Source of the DNA: Pseudoscleropodium purum
Taxonomy: Eukaryota > Streptophyta > Bryopsida > Hypnales > Brachytheciaceae
Direction: 5' to 3'
Length of the DNA: 64,000 nucleotides
Assembly (NCBI GenBank): GCA_963969395.1
Contig: OZ017805.1
Location: forward strand, 10,478,001 to 10,542,000
The position numbers were made by a program, and so were the translations under genes. The number at the start of each line of letters is the position of its first letter. Positions within the stretch are counted from its first letter, which is position 1. Positions 61,785 through 64,000 of the stretch are shown here, in pieces. The notes beneath the pieces were generated by a model. That model did no database searches. It saw only the letters and a list, made by a program, of their open reading frames with translations, and was not told where the DNA came from.

Positions 61785-61945
61785 AATGCATGAACCCTAA
61801 GTCTAAGAACTAGAATTGCAAAGCAAATCCTAAACCCTGAACCCTAAGCTTAAGAATCGGAATTGCAAAGCAAACCTTATATCCTAAACCCTAAGACTAA
61901 GAACTAAAATTGCAAACCAAACTCTATACCCTAAACCCAAAATTC
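61785..61945 (+). repeat. Tandem repeat containing CCCTAA words, 3 units of ~57 bp
   Basis: The module aaccctaagtctaagaacta, gaattgcaaagcaaa, then cctaaaccct repeats at about 61790, 61848 and 61903. The plant telomere word CCCTAAA is embedded in each unit. Confidence 0.7.
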
Positions 61946-63170
61946 AAATCCAAAAAGTAGAGTTCTGAACACTATACCTTCCACAAGCTCTAAAAACAAA
62001 GTGCAAGATGGAAACAAATAGAATGGGCATGTGCATAAATGTCCAATAGTTATTGAGAAACCCAAATTCTTACTTTTGGCTTCAACAAACTCTAATCTGA
62101 AATGTAGAGCATTTTAAAGATGAAAAAGTTTCAAGAAATGAAAACCCTAAAATGGAATGTCCTTTATTGTAAGATTCCATCACTAGTTTTACAAATTAAA
62201 GCAAAAACAAAAAATCCAATGTCAATAAGTGTGCACTGGAAATAATGAGAATGCTACACTAATGTAAATCTTAACGTGCAATGCAATACAGTCTCATTTT
62301 CTATTAGTTCTTATACAAATGGAAGAAGGTATGAAAACAGATCATTTCAATTACAACTTGTCTCAAAATCCTACCATTGTATAGATTCTACACTTTTCAT
62401 AAAACCATAACATCAAAAGTATGACAAAGCAAAGCCCTTAAAGCCATTAAACCAACTCAAAGATCAAAATAAACTACCTCCAATCCTACTACAACTCAAT
62501 GAACCAAATAACTAGATTATGGTACAAAAACTTTGACCTAAACTTTGACCTAAAATTTGACTACATTCCATAAAAGAAGAAGACTAAAGCAATTTACAAA
62601 AAAAAGACAAAACTGCAACAATAACACTTGGAATATACTTTTACTTGAAATCCAACACATCATCACTCCCTGCAAAGACAATCTAATCTCCTTCCAAACG
62701 CAAAGAACACCTTGAAAGTACATAATACTAATAAATGTAGAAACAAACACTTGGAAAACCTTGCAAGTGGAAAGTACACATCTATAATCTCCAAAATGAA
62801 GGAAGATAATAGACTCAAAACAATTGCTTCCAGAATACAACAACAACCGCGAACATCCATCTGGAGCACAACAATACCCACTTGGAACAAAACAACGACA
62901 AGGAAGACCTTCCTAAATTGCAAAAACCTCAAATAAAATCAAGAGTGTAGAAAACCATCCTAGAAAACCAACTCAAAAATTTCAAAACTAACCATTCACC
63001 AGAAGTTACAGTTAGACATTATAAAACCAACCAATTATAAGAAGAGATTTCAAAACCAATCGAACATTATAAATCCCATCTATAGATTACAAAGTCAACC
63101 ACTCTATTAGAAAATCTAATCAAAAGACTCGAACACCCACCAATCAAATTGTGCATGTATTTTAAATCGC
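61946..63170. other. AT-rich intergenic
   Basis: The minus frames 62550-62846 and 62663-62932 overlap each other and have no family resemblance. No supported gene. Confidence 0.45.
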
Positions 63171-63475
63171 AACGATCTTCAACAGCCGCATGACCTCAAA
63201 GAATTGACCTCCAATAATTCGAGTAGCTCCACAATCTCTTCAAGCACAACAAACGCTAGTGAGTAGCTCCACAACCTCATGCAACTCCACAACCTTGAGA
63301 AATGCAATAAGAAATCCAAAATACAATGACGTTCAGGAATTGCAACGACCTCAACAACTATACAACCTCAAAGAACTGACCTCTAATAGCTCCACAACCT
63401 CGTGTAGCTCCACAACCTTAAGAGACGCAACAAATAATCCTAAATGCAACGATATAGGAGAAAAGAGAAGAACTG
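63171..63475 (+). repeat. ~169-bp tandem repeat with agctccacaacctc sub-repeats, about 1.8 copies
   Basis: caacgatcttcaacag (63171) and caacgacctcaacaac (63340) start two units that share cctcaaagaattgacctc and agctccacaacctc. The last is itself repeated inside each unit. The frame 63259-63483 is a by-product. Confidence 0.65.
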
Positions 63476-63479
63476 TAAT

Positions 63480-64000
63480 GTAGCGGCCCAAAACACACTT
63501 TACTGTTCAATGGGTTCACCACACCTTGTTTCCAACCTTGCTTGAGCCACAACTAGCTAACACTGCACATGCCACGCACCTATAATGTTAGTTCCCATTT
63601 CCAACTCACTTTGCTAAGTCCCAATCACTGAGACTCTAGTATACACTCTCCACGTGACACCGGATATGTCAGTTGATGACATAGGGTGGAGCTCTATATT
63701 GGAGTGCTAAGGTCTATAGTAACACTATTCATCAAGGTCCTCACCGCCTTTAAGAAGCACCCTATCTCAAACTAGTCCTTAATGTATTTGCTACTCCTTG
63801 GCATTGTTAATTGGGATTCTTCACTTATAATACATTCAGTATGAATTAGTTTGAGGTAGGGTTGCATTCCAACTGGTGCCATGGGACACTTCACATAAAT
63901 ATTCTATGGTGCCTAGGAGCTGGTGGTAAAGGCTCACCACCAACCTTGAGTCACCAGGATTCACCGGGACTTATCAAAGCTCCAAAAGGGAGGGAGGAGA
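63480..64000. other. Less AT-rich terminal segment, unrecognised
   Basis: Composition shifts (caccttg, cacgcacc, caccgggac words), like the edge of a repeat continuing beyond the window. No gene or signal supported. Confidence 0.35.

Noticed and set aside
1..64000. CRISPR arrays, tRNA and rRNA genes
   Set aside because: Palindromic repeats at 61.1-61.6 kb are spaced irregularly with similar, not unique, spacers, and the genome is eukaryotic; no tRNA cloverleaf or rRNA core was recognised by eye.

Overview
This window looks like nuclear DNA of a land plant. Long AT-rich stretches separate short coding islands, exons are split by GT..AG introns, CCCTAAA-type telomere-like repeats occur inside the sequence, and the recognisable pieces are plant-type: hAT transposase, an SUVH/SRA fragment, FCP1-like and kinase-like fragments. 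I cannot fix the species. The mix of degenerate multi-copy kinase-like, FCP1-like and ParB/methyltransferase-like sequences makes me favour a large non-flowering plant genome (fern, lycophyte, bryophyte or gymnosperm), but that is inference from memory of such families. No organelle, bacterial or RNA genes were recognised.

Layout. (1) 151-2344 (+) is the only gene that reads cleanly: five exons with exact splice phases, the 3' part of a protein with the fold order of beta-class N4/N6 amino-methyltransferases but altered catalytic motifs. (2) 5.6-7.5 kb (+) and 25.6-26.9 kb (-) are two decayed copies of the 5' end of one hAT transposon (zinc-finger N-terminus, acidic stretch; the first also keeps a Tyr/Gly/Ser repeat domain). 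(3) 7.9-9.7, 16.85-18.3 and 33.0-36.6 kb are three copies of one retroelement-like family. The third is a 3563-bp insertion with a 5-bp target duplication inside a tandem array. (4) 19.1-19.8 kb holds an SUVH/SRA-domain pseudogene; 21.6-23.0 kb (-) a protein-kinase-like pseudogene. (5) 23349-23624 and 46642-46932 are two young, CpG-rich, non-autonomous hAT elements with perfect 8-bp target duplications; five or six decayed relatives lie elsewhere. (6) 30.3-33.0, 41.9-43.1 and 48.3-49.6 kb are repeat arrays or duplications. (7) 44.2-45.6 kb (+) and 55.4-56.3 kb (-) are FCP1/HAD-phosphatase-like pseudogenes. (8) 50.9-53.2 kb (-) is the C-terminal half of a hAT transposase. (9) 56.7-61.0 kb (-) is a decayed multi-exon gene joining a ParB-like (DGQHR-type) domain to a second methyltransferase-like domain. 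Its introns and 5' flank carry about nine copies of a ~31-bp palindrome.

How it fits together. Most of the window is transposon-derived or dead sequence. In-frame stops in the dead genes are overwhelmingly one C-to-T (or G-to-A) step from Gln, Arg or Trp codons, the pattern expected from long-term cytosine methylation. Against this background the intact methyltransferase-like gene, the intact CpG-rich hAT elements and the palindrome-decorated ParB/methyltransferase locus stand out.
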